64,000 bases of DNA, from the NCBI RefSeq assembly GCF_900104645.1, contig NZ_FNWE01000002.1, positions 62,001 through 126,000 of the forward strand, written 5' to 3'. Every line of letters begins with the position of its first letter. The stretch's first letter is position 1. Below, one piece after another: positions 45,463 to 55,320 of this stretch. The notes under the pieces were generated by a model. The model made no database searches, was not told the origin of the DNA, and saw only the letters and a program-made list of their open reading frames with translations. The position numbers and the translations under genes were made by a program. This DNA comes from Alterileibacterium massiliense. GTDB lineage: Bacteria; Bacillota; Clostridia; Peptostreptococcales; Anaerovoracaceae.

Positions 45463-47108
45463 TTATCTAGCTTCTCTTATCTTTTTTACTATAGCAAGTC
45501 CAGCGATAGTAATGATTATAAATAGGCTTCCATAAATATTAGTTCTGTCTGCCGTCTTAATCTTGTTATCTTTCATATCGCCACTCATCGCTTTTTCAGC
45601 AACTATTACACTTGCTTTCTTCGTCATTGACGCTCCATCTTTATCGCTAACCTTGAATGTAATTATATATTTACCAACCTTACTTGCATCAAATCCGCCA
45701 TCATCAAGAATTACGACCTTATCCATCAAATCACCGTCTTCTGCGTCTTTTGCAGATTTAACAAGTGACATTAAGTCTAATTTTTCTCCTTTGGTAATTG
45801 TCTTATTCTTTACCTTTAATACAGGTGCAGTATTCATAACTCCGGCTTCCTTTGCAAACTTAACCGTGAACACCTTGTCTTTCATTATCTTTGTATCAGG
45901 CTCGTCGAGTGCTGGCATTATTGATGAGAATTTATATCCCTTGTCAGCCTTAACTTCAGGTAAAGGAATTTCCTTAAATTTCGTTCCCTTCTTTACTAAA
46001 TATGCGAGTGCCTGTTTCCCATCAAGATTTCCATGTCCATTTGTGTTGAATGCTATAATTGCATAATCAGCCCTATCTATAGGGTGATCTTTTTCCACTT
46101 CCTTGAAAACCTTATCAATATTAGGGTCCTGAGGATCTTCTGGCTTCTTTGGGTTTGTTGGCTCAAAAGGAATTATCTTAGGCACTGTCCTTATCTGGTA
46201 TCTTCCTATAGCACTACCTTCCTTATCCTGTGCATTTAGACCTGCTACCATGACATCGTAAGGCTTCTGATTGTCAACCCTCTTATTATCCTTGTCATAA
46301 ATTCCTGCAAAATCATATCCATCTTTTAAAGTATAGAAATCTTTTCCCATTTTGCCTGTTACAAAATCAATTTCCCTTTGCAAGTGTCCCCAAGTTGTAT
46401 CCTTTGAAAGCCACCCCATTCTTGAGTAGTGATCTTTCAATCCAACTTCCTTAACTCCTTTGTCTCCTGTGAAAACATAATGCCTTGCAACAAAAGGCTC
46501 AGTAACAAACAACATTTCTGAATCACTGAGCACTTGGTGCATTGTGCTAGGTTCTGCAAATTTATCAAAATCAAATATTTCCTCAGGTTCTTGTACAAAT
46601 AAGCTTAAGGATGCCTCGCCTTTTCTTGGGAATCTATACTTGTCTTTGTACTCATCTTTGATTCTAAGCTTCATATACCTAGTCATGGTCTGACTATCAT
46701 CATAGTGGTTGCCTTCTTCAAGAGGCCATATGATAGTTGTATCTTTATCAAATTTAAGTTCATTTTTATTCCCTCCATAATAAAAATGAATCCATTCAGC
46801 GGTATCTGGAACTACTTCGATAATGTCAGCAATTCCCTCACCTTTTGAGTTTTTATCTGTGTAGATATTGAACTTCTCCCATGATAATGATGAGTCTGTA
46901 AGCTTCTTTCCTAGAATAGGATAGTAGTTTGGAATTTCTTCATTTGAGCTTATTACAGCTCTAATTCCGGTGATAACCTTTTGGTCACCAATTGGAGTAG
47001 TACCCCCCCCCCATTTCCTGCGAATGCAGGTGCACGGAAGCAAAATAATGCAATCATCGTGACTAAGGCAAGCACTAATCCGATAGATTTTTTCATCGTT
47101 TTAGTCAT
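45463..47108 (-). CDS. Surface protein interrupted by a poly-G frameshift (phase OFF)
   Basis: The ATG at 47108, with GGGAGG before it, encodes a good signal peptide (MTKTMKKSIGLVLALVTMIA, then ALFCFRAPAFA). Ten G follow at once. In that frame translation runs only 18 more codons to a stop; the 515-residue body is in another frame and would be joined by 8 or 11 G. The body has an unrecognised domain, a Pro-rich linker (EPTNPKKPEDPQDPN), an Ig-like DUF5011-type domain (NTAPVLKVKNKTITKGEKLD) and a C-terminal helix with basic tail. Its sorting motif is degenerate (KIKTAD instead of LPxTG). Either a switched-off phase-variable gene or a sequencing slip. Confidence 0.82.
47003..47012 (-). repeat. 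Poly-G run of ten within a surface-protein gene
   Basis: Ten C on the plus strand, i.e. ten G in the coding strand, directly after the signal-peptide codons. The frame fits with 8 or 11 but not with 10. Confidence 0.9.
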
Positions 47109-47198
47109 CTTTTCCTCCCAAATATTGTTTATGAATATCTAACAATTATTTTCTATATAGAATGTAACCTATATATAAAGTAAGTTTATTATAACATA

Positions 47199-47237
47199 AA
47201 AAATGTCTACCATGTACATTTTTTGCACATGGTAGAC
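47199..47237 (-). terminator. Terminator of the feo operon
   Basis: GTCTACCATGT (47205-47215) and ACATGGTAGAC (47227-47237) form a perfect 11-bp stem; ATTTTTTATG follows on the minus strand. It lies 32 bases beyond the Cys-rich FeoB partner gene. Confidence 0.92.
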
Positions 47238-47268
47238 TGGTTAAATCTAGGATGTTTCCCTGTTTAAA

Positions 47269-47445
47269 TCATTTTAAATCATCATTCGCTCTGGCATCTT
47301 TGCAGCCCGAGCAACCACTGCACCCACAGCCACAAGAACCGCCACTCTTCTTGTCTTTACGCATCTTCCTTATTATCAATGCTACAATTCCTATTATGAC
47401 AAGCGATATTACAATTGTTCCTATATTATCTGTTATAAGGTTCAT
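47269..47445 (-). CDS. FeoB-associated Cys-rich membrane protein
   Basis: 58 residues: one membrane helix (GTIVISLVIIGIVALII), a basic patch (RKMRKDKKS) and a Cys-rich tail, SCGCGCSGCSGC. This matches the small proteins found after feoB in Firmicutes, which may bind iron or redox-sense for the transporter. AGAGG is 6 bases before the ATG. It is the last gene of the feo operon, followed by a strong terminator. Confidence 0.92.
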   Translation of the reverse strand: MNLITDNIGTIVISLVIIGIVALIIRKMRKDKKSGGSCGCGCSGCSGCKDARANDDLK

Positions 47446-47532
47446 ATTTTACCTCTATTTTGTTTTTGCTTTTTGCTTTTGCTTTTCGTTTTTTCGTTTA
47501 TTTATCTTTCTTTGCCTGCTTCTTTTTTTCGC

Positions 47533-50046
47533 CTACTTAGCTTCTGCTCTTGCATTTATAGCAAAGTCATCTCCTAGTTCGTTTGCATCACTATACTTTT
47601 TGATGAAAAGCATATATATCATGTAAACGAGGGCTATAACAGCAGCTGCAAAACCTATGATATTTCCCTTTCCTGTAAAGAAGTTTCCGAACTGTGTAAT
47701 CATAAATGCTATAACATATGCGAATCCGCACTGATAACCAATTGCGAACCATGTCCACTTAGCACTGTTCATCTCACGCTTAATTGCACCGATTGCAGCA
47801 AAGCAAGGAGCACATAGCAGGTTAAATGCTAGGAAGGAGTATCCGGTAACATGTGTGAATGCCTGTGAAATGCTGTGATATACACCGCCGTCCCCACCTC
47901 CATAGAGTATTCCCATCGTACCTACGATATTCTCTTTAGCTACAAGTCCTGTGATTGATGCAACTGTAGCCTGCCAATTCCCCCAGCCAAGTGGTGCAAA
48001 TATCCATGCAATTAGTCCACCGAGTTTTGCAAGAAGCGACATATTAATCTCATCTTCTGCAAGCATTCTAAAGCTTCCGTCAACAACCCCAAAGAAAGAT
48101 GTGAACCAAACAAATATAGTTGAAAGGAGAATAATGGTTCCCGCCTTTTTAATAAATGACCAGCCGCGCTCCCACATCGAACGAAGTACATTGCCAACTG
48201 TAGGCCAGTGATAAGGAGGAAGTTCCATTACAAAAGGTGCTGGCTTACCGGCAAACATCTTTGTCTTTTTGAGCATAACTCCTGATACAATAATCGCAGC
48301 CATTCCTAGGAAATATGCACTTGTTGCAATATGAGGACTTCCTCCAAATATTGCTCCTGCAACCATTGCTATGAACGGAACTTTTGCACCGCAAGGAATA
48401 AAGGTGGTTGTCATTATAGTCATTCTACGATCGCGCTCGTTCTCAATTGTTCGACAAGCCATTACTCCAGGGACTCCGCAACCGGTACCTACAAGTACCG
48501 GAATAAACGATTTACCTGAAAGTCCGAATTTACGGAATATTCTATCTAGTACAAAGGCTATTCTTGCCATGTAACCACATGCTTCCAAGAACGCAAGAAG
48601 CAGGAATAGTACGAGCATCTGAGGAACGAAGCCTAGAACCGCTCCGACTCCGGCAACTATACCATCAAGAATCAATCCTTTTAGCCAATCCGCTGCATGC
48701 AGCTTATCAAGTCCTGCCTCGACTATTGGTGGTACTCCAGGTACCCATGTTCCATAGTTTGCAGGATCAGGCTCTTCAAATCCATTTTTCTCAAAGTATT
48801 TGACCGCTTCCATATATGTCATTTGGATTGTGTTTTCGTCCTTCTTTGCAGAATCAGGAATTTTATCATAATAAACATTTTTCTTATCGACTGCGAGAGT
48901 TTCTTCATCTGTAACTCCTACTGTGGACTTAAGAGGTCCCTGAACTTTCTTCATATCTGAAATCGCAGTCTTGGCATCGAATTTTTCATCTTCAATATCA
49001 AAATCATAATATGCCATTGCTGCATTTGTAGCATTTCCATACTCTTCAGAGGCAGCCTCATAAGCCTTGCTTCCCATTCCAAATAAATGGTATCCGTCGC
49101 CGAACAAGCCGTCATTAGCCCAGTCCGTCGAAGCGGTTCCAACGCCGACCATCGCAATCCAGTACACTAGGTACATCACGAGTACAAAGATTGGGAGTCC
49201 GAGCCAGCGGTTCGTAACGACTTTGTCAATCTTATCTGAAGTCGATAAATTGTTAGTTCTCTTTCTCTTGTAACAACCTTTTATTATCGAAGCTATATAA
49301 TTATATCTTTCATTTGTGATTATGCTTTCCGAATCGTCATCTAGCTCCTTTTCTGCCGCCTGAATATCCTTTTCGACATGGTTCAATTTTTCTTGTGAGA
49401 TATTCAGCTGTTTCAAAACCTTTGAATCTCTCTCAAAGACCTTTATAGCATACCATCTCTGCTGTTCTTCAGGCATTTCGTGAACTATCGCTTCTTCAAT
49501 ATGTGCGATAGCGTGCTCAACTGGTCCTGAGAATGTGTGCTGTGGAACGGTTTTCATATTCTTTGCCGCATTGATTGCCTCTTCTGCAGCCTCTTTTATA
49601 CCTGTTCCCTTTAGAGCTGATATTTCGACAACCTTACAACCCAGTGCACGAGAAAGCTCCTCTGTATTGATCTTATCCCCATTTTTTCTAATAATATCCA
49701 TCATGTTGACAGCTACTACGACAGGAATACCCAGCTCTACAAGCTGAGTTGTTAAATATAAATTTCTCTCAAGGTTGGTTCCATCAACTATATTAAGAAT
49801 TGCATCGGGTCTATCTTCGATAAGATAAGTCCTAGCTACCACCTCTTCAAGCGTGTATGGCGATAGCGAATAAATACCAGGCAAATCCTGAATTATTACA
49901 TCTTTATGCCCCTTTAACTTACCGTCCTTTTTCTCAACGGTAACGCCAGGCCAGTTTCCAACAAATTGATTATTTCCTGTAAGTCCGTTAAAAAGCGTGG
50001 TTTTTCCGCTGTTTGGATTACCTGCTAGTGCTAACTTTATTGTCAT
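47533..50046 (-). CDS. feoB: Ferrous iron transporter FeoB
   Basis: 837 residues. The N-terminal GTPase domain has G1 GNPNSGKTTLFN, G3 DLPGIYSLSPYT and G4 NMMD; a helical insertion follows, then the membrane domain with GTGCGVPGVMACRTIEN (pore Cys). Odd: an extra acidic segment of about 110 residues (about 305-415, rich in Tyr, Asp and Lys) separates the first membrane helix from the rest, making it longer than the usual 650-780. Encoded directly after two feoA genes (11-base gap). Confidence 0.95.
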   Translation of the reverse strand: MTIKLALAGNPNSGKTTLFNGLTGNNQFVGNWPGVTVEKKDGKLKGHKDVIIQDLPGIYSLSPYTLEEVVARTYLIEDRPDAILNIVDGTNLERNLYLTTQLVELGIPVVVAVNMMDIIRKNGDKINTEELSRALGCKVVEISALKGTGIKEAAEEAINAAKNMKTVPQHTFSGPVEHAIAHIEEAIVHEMPEEQQRWYAIKVFERDSKVLKQLNISQEKLNHVEKDIQAAEKELDDDSESIITNERYNYIASIIKGCYKRKRTNNLSTSDKIDKVVTNRWLGLPIFVLVMYLVYWIAMVGVGTASTDWANDGLFGDGYHLFGMGSKAYEAASEEYGNATNAAMAYYDFDIEDEKFDAKTAISDMKKVQGPLKSTVGVTDEETLAVDKKNVYYDKIPDSAKKDENTIQMTYMEAVKYFEKNGFEEPDPANYGTWVPGVPPIVEAGLDKLHAADWLKGLILDGIVAGVGAVLGFVPQMLVLFLLLAFLEACGYMARIAFVLDRIFRKFGLSGKSFIPVLVGTGCGVPGVMACRTIENERDRRMTIMTTTFIPCGAKVPFIAMVAGAIFGGSPHIATSAYFLGMAAIIVSGVMLKKTKMFAGKPAPFVMELPPYHWPTVGNVLRSMWERGWSFIKKAGTIILLSTIFVWFTSFFGVVDGSFRMLAEDEINMSLLAKLGGLIAWIFAPLGWGNWQATVASITGLVAKENIVGTMGILYGGGDGGVYHSISQAFTHVTGYSFLAFNLLCAPCFAAIGAIKREMNSAKWTWFAIGYQCGFAYVIAFMITQFGNFFTGKGNIIGFAAAVIALVYMIYMLFIKKYSDANELGDDFAINARAEAK

Positions 50047-50057
50047 AAATACCTCCT

Positions 50058-50282
50058 TTAGATTTCTTCAACTTCAATCATCTCTGCATCAGCTTTTCTT
50101 ATAGAAAGCTCATACCCTCTGATTGTTAGTTCAATAGGATCGCCAAGAGGTGCAACTTTTCTGACATAGACCTCTGTTCCTTTCGTAATGCCCATGTCCA
50201 TTATCCTTCTCTTAACCGGTCCCTGACCAGTAATTTTCTTTACAATTACCGTCTGCCCTATCTTTACATCTTTGAGAACCAT
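50058..50282 (-). CDS. feoA: FeoA family protein (second copy)
   Basis: 74 residues with the SH3-like FeoA fold: GQTVIVKKITGQGPVKRRIMD and GTEVYVRKVAPLGDPIELTI. It supports FeoB-mediated iron uptake. It lies between another feoA and feoB; dual feoA genes are common in Clostridia. Confidence 0.93.
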   Translation of the reverse strand: MVLKDVKIGQTVIVKKITGQGPVKRRIMDMGITKGTEVYVRKVAPLGDPIELTIRGYELSIRKADAEMIEVEEI

Positions 50283-50296
50283 TCCTTACTCCTTCC

Positions 50297-50506
50297 TTAT
50301 ATAAGTATTCGTCGTGCCATGCTTTCGCTCAAGGCTACTCTGCTCTCATGAACTTGCAAGATAACACTCTCGCCGAGTTTATTAATTATCGTAACTGTTG
50401 AACCAACGACAAAGCCTAAATCTGCAAGGTGAGATTTTGCCTCATCATTTCCGGCGATTCTCTTGATTGTAACTACAGCTCCGACTTCTTCCAAGGTAAT
50501 TGGCAT
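50297..50506 (-). CDS. feoA: FeoA family protein (first copy)
   Basis: 69 residues with the FeoA core AVVTIKRIAGNDEAKSHLADLGF and a hydrophobic strand VGSTVTIINKLGESVIL. It differs clearly from the next gene's product, so the two FeoA proteins probably have distinct roles. First gene of the feo operon. Confidence 0.92.
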   Translation of the reverse strand: MPITLEEVGAVVTIKRIAGNDEAKSHLADLGFVVGSTVTIINKLGESVILQVHESRVALSESMARRILI

Positions 50507-50605
50507 TATAACCTCCTTAAAATATTATGCACGCAAAACAGTTAGTGGTTTTTAACAACTGCATAGAGCTTAACACCTTTAACTACCTTCGTCAATAGTA
50601 ATTAT

Positions 50606-52087
50606 TTATATTTTCTTTTCTGTCTTGTGGAATCCTAGTGAGAAAATTATTAGGACGGGATAAATTTCAAGTCTACCCGCTATCATGAGAATTGACATAA
50701 TGAATTTTGAAAAACCATTATATCCTGAATAGAGGAAGTCGCCTGCGAGCTTTCCGGCAGGTGTTCCAGTGTTTGTAAGCATTGCCACGGAAAAATCCAA
50801 GGAGTCTCCAAGGCTAAGTCCCGCTAGAGAAAGCATGAACGAACCAAAGACAAGCGTTATGAAGAATAGATATACATAGATGAGTGCCTTTAAAATGAGA
50901 TTATTGCTTACAGGGTAGCCGTTGTATTTTTGATTTTTTACGCTATGTGGGTGAATTGACTTATATATTCCATATTTTATGGATTTCATTGCACATATAA
51001 ATCTCGCAATCTTGATTCCTCCACCTGTCGAAAAAGCTGAAGCACCAACAATCGAAGTGAGCACGAGTATTGTAACAGCAAGTACATTCCAATTTGAGGC
51101 ATCGGTAATTATATATCCAGATGTGGAAGAAAATGAAACGACTTGCATAAATGAATCTAGAATGAGCTTTTCGATGTTTTTCACCGGTTCAGACGCCATT
51201 CTAATAAAACAGATGATTCCGCTAACTACAAATAGAGAAGAAATCAGGTATCTAAACTCTGTAGCCTTAATAAGCCTTTCTCCCTTGCGAGATATGGCGA
51301 GAACAAATATTGCAAAGTTAATTGATGCGAAAAATGTAAATATGGTGATTATTATCTTTATAGCAGGCGAAAATGCTAAGACTGTTGCAAGATCAAAATG
51401 CTGAAGTCCTGAAGTGCTTGCAACGCTTAATGCTGTTTTTAGGGCGTGAAAAGGTGGAAGCCCGAATAGACAAAGCAGTATAAACTGCAAAATTGTGAGC
51501 AATGAATATATCAGTAGAATTCTCCTATATGACGCTCTAAATGTCATGGTCGATTTCATAAATAGAGGGCCTGGAACCTCTGTAAATACCAAGGTCTGAG
51601 CTGTAAACTGCCAAGATTTTAAGAAGGTTACAGAAAGGACTATAATTCCAATTCCGCCCATCCAGTTGCAAGTACATTTCCAAAGCTGTAAACATGGAGG
51701 AAGTGTGTTCATCTTAATTGCTGAAGCCGCCGTCGTTGACCAGCCTGAGCAAGCCTCGAATATAGAATCTATCAGAGAATATCCATTGCCTGAGAAGTAG
51801 AAAGGAAGAACACTCAAAGCAATCATAAGTATCCATGTCAGCGAAGTCGCAATATAGCAGACATCTAGCCTTATGTATGTTATGTCATCTGTTAAATACC
51901 TGCTACCTATGAAACCTATTATGATTGATAGTGACGAAATAATAAGCATGGTAAATACCGAGGTCATATCCTTGTATCTGATTGCCATCAAAAGCGATGG
52001 AATCATGGATATACCCAGAATCATTATTGCCGTAAAAACAATATTGCCTATGAAGTTGGTGTTTCTTCCAATATTTCTTGCTTTCAA
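50606..52087 (-). CDS. TrkH-family cation transporter, atypical filter
   Basis: 493 residues, four M1-P-M2 units as in TrkH/KtrB. The four pore loops read CSGWSTTAAS, VASTSGLQ, FSSTSGYI and LTNTGTPA. The first lacks the filter glycine: the normal TTG is TTA. In plant HKT transporters a change at this same position shifts selectivity to sodium. It is encoded downstream of a conventional TrkH (gap 96 bases) and a TrkA, so it may share that regulator. A functional transporter is likely but potassium specificity is doubtful. Confidence 0.88.
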   Translation of the reverse strand: MKARNIGRNTNFIGNIVFTAIMILGISMIPSLLMAIRYKDMTSVFTMLIISSLSIIIGFIGSRYLTDDITYIRLDVCYIATSLTWILMIALSVLPFYFSGNGYSLIDSIFEACSGWSTTAASAIKMNTLPPCLQLWKCTCNWMGGIGIIVLSVTFLKSWQFTAQTLVFTEVPGPLFMKSTMTFRASYRRILLIYSLLTILQFILLCLFGLPPFHALKTALSVASTSGLQHFDLATVLAFSPAIKIIITIFTFFASINFAIFVLAISRKGERLIKATEFRYLISSLFVVSGIICFIRMASEPVKNIEKLILDSFMQVVSFSSTSGYIITDASNWNVLAVTILVLTSIVGASAFSTGGGIKIARFICAMKSIKYGIYKSIHPHSVKNQKYNGYPVSNNLILKALIYVYLFFITLVFGSFMLSLAGLSLGDSLDFSVAMLTNTGTPAGKLAGDFLYSGYNGFSKFIMSILMIAGRLEIYPVLIIFSLGFHKTEKKI

Positions 52088-52183
52088 TCTATTCCCTCGT
52101 TAGCATCAATATATTTTTATGTTCACTCTTTCTATTTATATTTGTTTTTATATATTTATGTTTGTATTTTTTATTTTAATAAA

Positions 52184-53647
52184 TTACGCCCTATCCGGAT
52201 TCCAGAAATGCCTTGAAAAAATTATAAAGAATGTCGTTAATTCAAGGCGGCCCGCTATCATCGTAAGTGCAAGAACCATGGTGCTGAAATTAGAATATAT
52301 GCCAAAATTCTGCGTTGGGCCTACATCTGCCAGACCCGGTCCCACATTGCTTAAGCACGACAAGCTGGCTGTGAAATTAGTTACGAAGCTGTGCCCGTCA
52401 ACGGATATGACAAGTGTAGAAGCCAAGAGTGTGAATATGAAAAATGCCATAAATATTATTATATAAGTTAGTGTTTCTGATGAAACTTTTCTTCCATTAT
52501 ATTTAATATTATAAACCGCTCTATCGTGAGTTTTCAGTCTAACCTCTCTTTTAATTATTTTTAATGTAGTAAGGACTCTGACTAATTTCATTCCGCCGGC
52601 AGTCGATGAACTACACGCCCCTGTAAGCATCAAGATTATGATAACCATTTTACAGACTGATGGCCATAGGTCGAAATCCGCTGTGCTAAATCCGGTGGTC
52701 GATACTATTGTAACCACTTGAAAAGCTCCCTCTGTTAAAGCCTTGCCAAAGCTTGAGTAATAATTTTTTATCATCAATACTGCTGTTATAATCGCCGTAG
52801 CGAGAGCCAAGTATTTGATATAAAATTTTAACTCGTCATCTTTAAACATCTTCCCGATACCTTCCCTTATTCCCACAAAGAACAAATTGAAATTCATTCC
52901 TGCAAGAATTGTGAAGAATGTTATTACCCAGTATACATAGTAGCTGTTAAAATGTGCAATGCTATCGCTATAGCAGGAAAAGCCTCCTGTCGCCATAGTG
53001 CTAAGCGAGTGAAGGATTGCATCATATAGATTAAGCCCTCCAAAGAGTAAAAAAATCACCTCTAAAAAGGTCAGTATTATGTATGCAAAGTAAAGCTGTT
53101 TTGCTGTATCTGAAAATCTTGCTCCGAGCTTACTCACCGTTGGTCCCGGCGTTTCTGCACTAGCTATATTCATTGCCCTTGCTCCAAACCCTGGAATTAT
53201 AGCCATAACAAGGACGATAACTCCCATTCCTCCGAGCCACTGAGTTATAGAACGCCACATAAGAAGGCTCCTTGGAAGTTTTTCTACATCTGGTATTATG
53301 CTCGCTCCTGTTGTCGAAAATCCTGAGCACATTTCAAAGAAGGCATCAATCGGATTAGGTATAGTGGATGTCAAAACAAATGGGATTGCTGCAATTATAG
53401 ACGCCAAAATCCAGCTTATGGCAACCAATAGGAACCTCTCCCTAGGTTGCATCTTTTCTTCATCATTATTTAGTTTTCCTGCCACCTTTAGACTGATTCC
53501 AATCGCTTCTGCAATAAAAATAGCAAGAAGAAAAGCCTTGACACAGGAAAACTCCCTGTAAATCAAAGCCGGAATCATGGGGAAGATCATCATTGCCCCT
53601 ATAAATATTAAAAAGATACCAAAGAAATTAAGTGCTCTTCTTATCAT
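52184..53647 (-). CDS. trkH: TrkH-family potassium uptake protein
   Basis: 487 residues with four M1-P-M2 units. The pore loops CSGFSTTGAS, MATGGFSCY, VSTTGFSTAD and LSNVGPGLAD each keep the filter glycine. Potassium uptake with TrkA is the expected role. It is 91 bases after trkA. Confidence 0.94.
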   Translation of the reverse strand: MIRRALNFFGIFLIFIGAMMIFPMIPALIYREFSCVKAFLLAIFIAEAIGISLKVAGKLNNDEEKMQPRERFLLVAISWILASIIAAIPFVLTSTIPNPIDAFFEMCSGFSTTGASIIPDVEKLPRSLLMWRSITQWLGGMGVIVLVMAIIPGFGARAMNIASAETPGPTVSKLGARFSDTAKQLYFAYIILTFLEVIFLLFGGLNLYDAILHSLSTMATGGFSCYSDSIAHFNSYYVYWVITFFTILAGMNFNLFFVGIREGIGKMFKDDELKFYIKYLALATAIITAVLMIKNYYSSFGKALTEGAFQVVTIVSTTGFSTADFDLWPSVCKMVIIILMLTGACSSSTAGGMKLVRVLTTLKIIKREVRLKTHDRAVYNIKYNGRKVSSETLTYIIIFMAFFIFTLLASTLVISVDGHSFVTNFTASLSCLSNVGPGLADVGPTQNFGIYSNFSTMVLALTMIAGRLELTTFFIIFSRHFWNPDRA

Positions 53648-53738
53648 TTTCTCGTCATTAAGTTATTTATTATTGATTAAAAAATAAGTATTGCTTGCTA
53701 TTTAGTTGCTTGGCTATCAAAATTCACTTCAATAAAAA

Positions 53739-55106
53739 CTATTTTAAAATGTTAAATAAGACATTCGGCTTAAATAGCTTTTCTACATAACCTATGCCTG
53801 ATAAACTGCACACAATTATCACCCTGTCGCCAGGCAAAATTCTAGTGTCTCCGTCAGGGATAATGGTGTTCCCCTTTCTTATAATAGTTGCGATTATAAT
53901 ATAATCTGGAAGGTCAAAATCCTTAAGCGGAACATTTATCATACGCATTCCTTCTTGAGCATAGACCTCCATAAGCTCAGCTTGCCCTTGAAGAATAACC
54001 GAAGAAAGAACTCTCTTTGTTCCTCTTATTCTTCTTAAGATTGCACTTGCTGTAATATCGAGCGGATTTAGTACAACATCAATTCCAAGTTTTTCAATGA
54101 GAACCTTGTAGCTCTCATGGCTAACCTTAGAAATTACATCTTCAATTCCCCTTGTCTTAGCAGAAAGTGCAAGGAGCAGGTTTTCCTCATCATATCCTGT
54201 AGCAGTAACAAAGGCATCCATCTCATCTATATTTTCTTCTTCGAGAAGTGATATATCTGCACCATTGCCATTTATCACCATGACATTGTTAAGCTTGTCT
54301 GTAAGATAATTGCAACGCTTTTTGTCAATCTCAACTATCTTTACATAAGCACCGAACTCCGAAAGCTTCTTGGCTAGATAAAAGCCCGTCTTTCCGCCAC
54401 CTATTATCATAACTTTTTTAATGCGATTTTTACGCCTTGTAAGCGGTGTTTTCTTGTTTAAGGCCTTCATTCTAGATGTTTCTCCAACTATGTAGAGCAA
54501 ATCATCTTGCATGATTTCATCATTACCATGAGGAATAATCATCTTACCATTCCTTGAAATTCCAACCATTATAAGGTCTTCCATGGTCTTTCTGAAATCT
54601 ATCAAACTCTTTCCTACAAGCTTTGTATGCTTGCTCGCTTCAAGTTCAACAAGCGAAATATTTTTAAAGCTGTAGATGCCGTCGCTGATAGAATATTTTT
54701 CGATTAGATACCTGTAGATTTCAGCTGTTATAAGCAAATCCGGATTAACTACCAAATCTATGTCGAAGTGCTCGCGGAGTAGCTCTGTCTGATTCATATG
54801 CTCAGGATCTCTAACCCTTGCGGCTACGCTCTTACACCCTAGCTTTTTAGCAAATGATGCTGAAATTATGTTTACCTCGTCAGAAGTAGTGCAGCTGAAA
54901 AGGAAATCATAGTTCTCTATTTCCATCTCTTTAAGCGTATCTATGCTCTTTGCATCTCCTGTGATAGGAAGAAAATCATACATCTGCGAGAGTTGATTTA
55001 GCTTTTCTTCCTTTGTATCAACAATTGTAATATCATAATCTCCATCAAGGAGAGCCTTTGCAATTCTTATTCCGAGCTTTCCTGCACCTAGTATGGCTAT
55101 TCTCAT
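53739..55106 (-). CDS. trkA: Trk system potassium uptake regulator TrkA
   Basis: 455 residues made of two RCK-N/RCK-C halves. Nucleotide-binding motifs are ILGAGKLGIRIAKALLDGDY at the start and MIIGGGKTGFYLAKKLSEFG near residue 230, each followed by an acidic residue at the end of the second strand. It gates TrkH according to NAD(H)/ATP state. It heads an operon with two trkH genes. Confidence 0.95.
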   Translation of the reverse strand: MRIAILGAGKLGIRIAKALLDGDYDITIVDTKEEKLNQLSQMYDFLPITGDAKSIDTLKEMEIENYDFLFSCTTSDEVNIISASFAKKLGCKSVAARVRDPEHMNQTELLREHFDIDLVVNPDLLITAEIYRYLIEKYSISDGIYSFKNISLVELEASKHTKLVGKSLIDFRKTMEDLIMVGISRNGKMIIPHGNDEIMQDDLLYIVGETSRMKALNKKTPLTRRKNRIKKVMIIGGGKTGFYLAKKLSEFGAYVKIVEIDKKRCNYLTDKLNNVMVINGNGADISLLEEENIDEMDAFVTATGYDEENLLLALSAKTRGIEDVISKVSHESYKVLIEKLGIDVVLNPLDITASAILRRIRGTKRVLSSVILQGQAELMEVYAQEGMRMINVPLKDFDLPDYIIIATIIRKGNTIIPDGDTRILPGDRVIIVCSLSGIGYVEKLFKPNVLFNILK

Positions 55107-55177
55107 TTATATCTTCTCCCAAATAAAAATATACCTTTACCTTTTGAATATCCTATGAATTATAAATCATCAATATG

Positions 55178-55260
55178 CCTTTTGCAACTTTAGGACAACT
55201 CAATACTTCCTTTTGCAACTTTAGGACAACTCAATACTTCCTTTTGCAATTTTTGAGCAA
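55178..55260. repeat. 31-bp tandem repeat upstream of trkA
   Basis: A 31-base unit starting CCTTTTGCAACTTTAGGACA occurs at 55178 and 55209 without change and in part at 55240. It lies in the 214-base gap between copA and trkA. Confidence 0.9.
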
Positions 55261-55320
55261 TGCAATCTTTCCTCGCTTACCTCGATTACTTTAAAGCATT
55301 ACATTAGGGCTTAATTCTAT

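Noticed and set aside
55178-55260. CRISPR array from the 31-bp repeats upstream of trkA
   Set aside because: The units are directly adjacent with no spacers, and no cas genes are present; it is a tandem repeat.
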